Positions 6,186 to 8,276 of a stretch of DNA of 8,276 nucleotides are shown in pieces. The notes beneath the pieces were generated by a model. The model saw nothing but the letters and a program-made list of their open reading frames with translations. It ran no database searches and was not told the origin of the DNA. Location: positions 1-8,276 of the forward strand of contig CAMFLG010000119.1 of NCBI GenBank assembly GCA_945957495.1, in the 5' to 3' direction. Made by a program: the position numbers and the translations under genes. The DNA comes from an uncultured Pseudorhodobacter sp. GTDB lineage: Bacteria > Pseudomonadota > Alphaproteobacteria > Rhodobacterales > Rhodobacteraceae. The first letter of the stretch is position 1. Each line of letters begins with the position of its first letter.

Positions 6186-7388
6186 ATGACGCTTGCCAAC
6201 GGTCGCCCCTATCTTGCCATCCCAGGCCCCTCGGTCACGCCGGATCGGGTCTTGGCCGCGATGCACCGGGCCGCACCGAATATCTATGAGGGCGCGTTGC
6301 CGGATATGGTGGAAACGCTGTGGCCGGATCTGCGGGCCTTGGCGGGCACGACCGGGGCGGTGGCGGCCTATATCGCCAACGGGCATGGCACCTGGGAGGC
6401 GGCAAACGCAAACCTGTTTTCGCGCGGCGATATGGCGCTGGTGTTGGCGACGGGCACCTTTGGCCACGGTTGGGCCGCGACGGCGCGCGGGGCGGGGATT
6501 GATGTGCAGGTGCTGGATTTCGGTAAGGCACCCGCCGACATGGGGCAGGTTGAGGCGGCGCTGCGGGCGGATACGGGCCGCAGGATCAAAGCGGTGCTGA
6601 CGACGCAGGTGGATACCGCCAGCACGGTAAAAACCGATATCCCGGCGCTGCGGGCGGCGTTGGATGCGGCGGGGCATCCGGCCTTGTTGGTGGTGGACTG
6701 CATCGCCTCGCTGGGCTGCGATGAATACCGGATGGATGACTGGGGCGTGGATGTCACCGTCTCGGCCAGCCAGAAGGGGCTGATGGTGCCGCCGGGCATG
6801 GGCTTCGTGTGGTTCAACGAAAAGGCGCGGGCGGCGACGGCGGCGTCCGATCTGCGCACCCCCTACTGGAACTGGCTGTCGCGGGCGGATGCGGGCGAGT
6901 TCTGGCAGCTGTGGAACGGAACGGCGCCGACGCATCATCTCTTCGGGCTGCGCGAGTCCCTGACGATGATCCTGCATGAGGAGGGGCTGGCGCGGGTCTG
7001 GGCGCGGCATGAGGCGCTGGCGCGGGCGGTCTGGGCGGCGTTTGACGCCTGGGGCGCGGGCAATCCGGCGATTGCGATGAATGTGGCCGATCCGGCCTAT
7101 CGGGCGCGGGCGGTGACGGCGGCGCGGTTCGGGGCGCCGCATGCGACGCGGCTGCGCGGCTGGACCGAAAAATACGCAGGTGTGACGCTGGGTGTGGGGC
7201 TGGGCATGGCCACGCCAGAGGATCCCGACTGCACCGGTTTTCTGCGGGTGGCCCATATGGGCCATGTGAACGCCCATATGACGCTGGGGGCGCTGGCGGT
7301 GATGGAGGCGGGGATGATCGCGCTGAATATCCCGCATGGCGCGGGCGGGCTGGCGGCAGCGGCGGGGGTCGTGGCGGGGGCCGCCTGA
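6186..7388 (+). CDS. Class V PLP aminotransferase, serine--glyoxylate aminotransferase type
   Basis: The 400-residue protein starts at ATG 6186, with GGAGA at 6176-6180 five bases upstream; an in-frame TTG at 6174 is less likely. It belongs to the alanine/serine-glyoxylate aminotransferase branch of fold-type I PLP enzymes. It shows YLAIPGPSVTP near the N-terminus, the cofactor-phosphate loop NGHGTWEAANAN (about 65-76), VVDCIASLGCDEYRMDDWGV (169-188) with the cofactor-contacting Asp171, and SASQKGLMVPPGMGF (193-207) with the Schiff-base Lys197. The EYRMDDWGVDV and SQKGLMVPPG blocks favour the serine-glyoxylate enzyme, which makes hydroxypyruvate and glycine from serine and glyoxylate in the serine cycle or photorespiratory-type metabolism. 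The exact amino donor is inferred. The last 15 or so residues are an Ala/Gly-rich tail. It is monocistronic, with a strong terminator after the stop, and no other serine-cycle gene is in view. Confidence 0.85.
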   Translation: MTLANGRPYLAIPGPSVTPDRVLAAMHRAAPNIYEGALPDMVETLWPDLRALAGTTGAVAAYIANGHGTWEAANANLFSRGDMALVLATGTFGHGWAATARGAGIDVQVLDFGKAPADMGQVEAALRADTGRRIKAVLTTQVDTASTVKTDIPALRAALDAAGHPALLVVDCIASLGCDEYRMDDWGVDVTVSASQKGLMVPPGMGFVWFNEKARAATAASDLRTPYWNWLSRADAGEFWQLWNGTAPTHHLFGLRESLTMILHEEGLARVWARHEALARAVWAAFDAWGAGNPAIAMNVADPAYRARAVTAARFGAPHATRLRGWTEKYAGVTLGVGLGMATPEDPDCTGFLRVAHMGHVNAHMTLGALAVMEAGMIALNIPHGAGGLAAAAGVVAGAA

Positions 7389-7393
7389 AGGGG

Positions 7394-7417
7394 TGTCCCG
7401 GGTCGGGACATTTTTTT
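7394..7417 (+). terminator. Intrinsic terminator of the aminotransferase gene
   Basis: TGTCCCG (7394-7400) pairs with CGGGACA (7404-7410) around a 3-base loop and is followed directly by seven T's (7411-7417). It begins six bases after the stop codon. Confidence 0.9.
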
Positions 7418-7450
7418 AGAGTTAAATATCAGTGGGTTGACCCTGCCGTT

Positions 7451-7465
7451 TTAACGGATTTTTAA
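7451..7465. promoter_or_regulatory. CtrA-like binding site (TTAA-N7-TTAA)
   Basis: TTAA at 7451-7454 and TTAA at 7462-7465 are separated by exactly seven bases, which is the full-site consensus of the alphaproteobacterial cell-cycle and motility regulator CtrA. The site lies between the 3' ends of two convergent genes, so no target gene is apparent. AACGGATT/AATCTGTT in the same place can also form an 8-bp hairpin with one G-U pair, so the match may be incidental. Confidence 0.35.
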
Positions 7466-7492
7466 TCTGTTGCCCTGATCGGGCGTTGCAAG

Positions 7493-7562
7493 GCGGGGGT
7501 TTCACACCCCCGCGCCGTGCCACAGGCACGGCTTCCCCCGGGGAGTATTTGGGCCAATGGGA
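7493..7562. repeat. GC-rich double hairpin plus GGGGAGTATTTGGGCCA motif; probable dispersed intergenic element
   Basis: Two adjacent perfect stems are visible. GCGGGGGT (7493-7500) pairs with ACCCCCGC (7506-7513) around a 5-base loop, and GCCGTGCC (7514-7521) pairs with GGCACGGC (7525-7532) around ACA. They are followed by CCCCGGGG (7536-7543) and GAGTATTTGGGCCAATGGGAAGG. GC-rich stems ending in a GGAGTATTTGG-type motif resemble, from memory, an intergenic sequence found many times in Rhodobacteraceae genomes. Only one copy is in this window, so the repeat status is inferred. No T-run follows, so these are not standard terminators. Confidence 0.45.
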
Positions 7563-7613
7563 AGGAAAATTTGAAGTGGATTTGAACGGATCGGTGCTGG
7601 TCCTTGCGTGCTG
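7563..7613. other. Remaining intergenic sequence, no recognised feature
   Basis: These are the last bases of the 225-bp gap between the aminotransferase stop and the left end of the broken radical SAM frame. Apart from the terminator, the CtrA-like site and the hairpin block listed separately, I see no open frame with family features, no tRNA and no transposon end in the gap. Confidence 0.5.
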
Positions 7614-8165
7614 TTACCAGTGATCGGATTTTGGCGGCACCGGGTTTGGTGGCGGTGCGGCCTTTGGGCCTGGATCAGAGCCGGGGGAGGTCATGGTGGC
7701 GGGTTTGAGTTTGGCCCGAAGTAAAATCTCAAGGATTTGCGGGTGCAAGGTCGGCTCACCCCCCGAGATCTGCACCAGATCCGGCGCTCCTTCAGAGGCG
7801 AACAGCGCGTCCAGCATCGCCTCTACCTCAGCGAGGCTGCGCGTACCGTCGCGGGTGGGCGAGGAATTGGCGAAGCAAGCCGGGCAGGTCAGGTTGCAGT
7901 GATCGTCGATCTCGATCAGGGCAAGGCAGGTGTGCTGTTCCTGATCGGGGCAAAGGCCGCAATCATGGGGACAGCCAAGCTTGATATGGGTTTGCGGCGC
8001 AAGCGGGCGGTCCGATGGCTTGATCAAATCAAGGGAGGCCTTCCAATAGGCGGCATAGGCCAGAAACAGCGCCATCGCGGCGGATTTATACAATTTGACG
8101 GGATGGCGCGGGATGCCATAGGTCATGTCGGGCAACCCGCTGAGGGAGCGGCCGATCCGCCCCAC
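7614..8165 (-). pseudogene. Radical SAM protein, 3'-truncated (N-terminal part only)
   Basis: The minus-strand frame from GTG 8165 to the stop near 7614 encodes 183 residues; the frame stays open up to a TAG at 8237-8235 but offers no better start and no clear Shine-Dalgarno. An upstream cysteine cluster, CPHDCGLCPDQEQHTC (Cys65, 69, 72, 80), precedes the radical SAM [4Fe-4S] motif CNLTCPACF (Cys90, 94, 97), and the SAM-binding GGEP lies at 135-138 in QISGGEPTLHPQILEIL. The CGLCP...H..LALIEI.D.CNLTCP.CF pattern is typical of a large subfamily that includes MJ0619-like and tetraether-synthase-like enzymes. After LRAKLKP (about residue 155, base 7700) the expected barrel sequence ends and a Pro-rich tail (PGSDPGPKAAPPPNPVPPK) runs to the stop. 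At least 200 residues of the SAM barrel are missing and there is no room for them before the aminotransferase. The product should be inactive; the original substrate is unknown. Confidence 0.75.
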
Positions 8166-8276
8166 CGCGACCGAAACGGGAAAAGAGGCGACGAAGATCA
8201 GCCCGGTTGAGGTTCTGATGCCGCGGCGGGCCTTCTAACCCCCGATCGCGGCAATCGCCCCGGCGCGGGCGCCGAC

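Noticed and set aside
6074..6199. Extended N-terminus for the ABC exporter (start at 6199)
   Set aside because: It would overlap the start of the divergent aminotransferase gene and add 42 residues not expected for an MsbA-type exporter.
6093..7337. Long minus-strand open frame opposite the aminotransferase
   Set aside because: It has an Arg/His/Pro-rich shadow composition typical of antisense of GC-rich genes; the plus-strand frame has the PLP lysine motif and a good ribosome-binding site.
8235..8276. Short minus-strand frame entering from the right edge and ending at TAG 8237-8235 (VGARAGAIAAIGG)
   Set aside because: It could be the C-terminal end of an upstream gene, but 13 residues are too few to support a call.
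1..8276. CRISPR array, tRNA or rRNA genes, insertion sequences, phage or defence genes
   Set aside because: No regular spaced repeats, tRNA T-loop pattern, transposase motifs or defence-type domains were seen on either strand.

Overview
The window looks like chromosomal DNA of an alphaproteobacterium, most likely a member of the Rhodobacterales (Roseobacter/Rhodobacter group). The coding regions are GC-rich, the EF-P sequence is of alphaproteobacterial type, a short protein resembles a family I associate with Rhodobacteraceae, and an intergenic block ends in a motif I associate with that family. I worked only by reading the sequence, so the taxonomic call is an inference.

Left part (1-2123). 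The C-terminal part of a TolC-type outer-membrane efflux/secretion protein enters from the left edge. Next comes a 280-residue acidic, proline-rich protein with conserved helical ends, built like PopZ/DUF2497 proteins. A two-way terminator separates it from a convergent 108-residue gene (DUF6280-like). That gene is divergent from efp across about 216 bp, which hold a candidate efp promoter, a 7+7 bp palindrome and a uridine-free leader.

Centre (2123-6073). efp has its own terminator. It is followed by an inositol-monophosphatase-family gene broken by a one-base frameshift near 3247-3261. On the minus strand lies a two-gene operon of an MsbA-like ABC exporter and a YgfZ-like folate/Fe-S repair protein, joined by an ATGA overlap. 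The 3' end of ygfZ overlaps the 3' end of the phosphatase gene by 21 bp.

Right part (6074-8276). A class V aminotransferase of serine-glyoxylate type is divergent from the ABC exporter and ends in a strong terminator. Downstream is a 225-bp intergenic stretch with a CtrA-like TTAA-N7-TTAA site, GC-rich hairpins and a probable dispersed intergenic repeat. On the minus strand follows a radical SAM gene that keeps its N-terminal part and cluster motif but loses the rest of the catalytic barrel, so it is probably a pseudogene.

Most of the window is ordinary housekeeping and envelope gene content. I do not see a convincing new multigene system. The points most worth a second look are the truncated radical SAM gene with the odd intergenic region beside it, the frameshifted phosphatase, and the palindrome between the DUF6280-like gene and efp.
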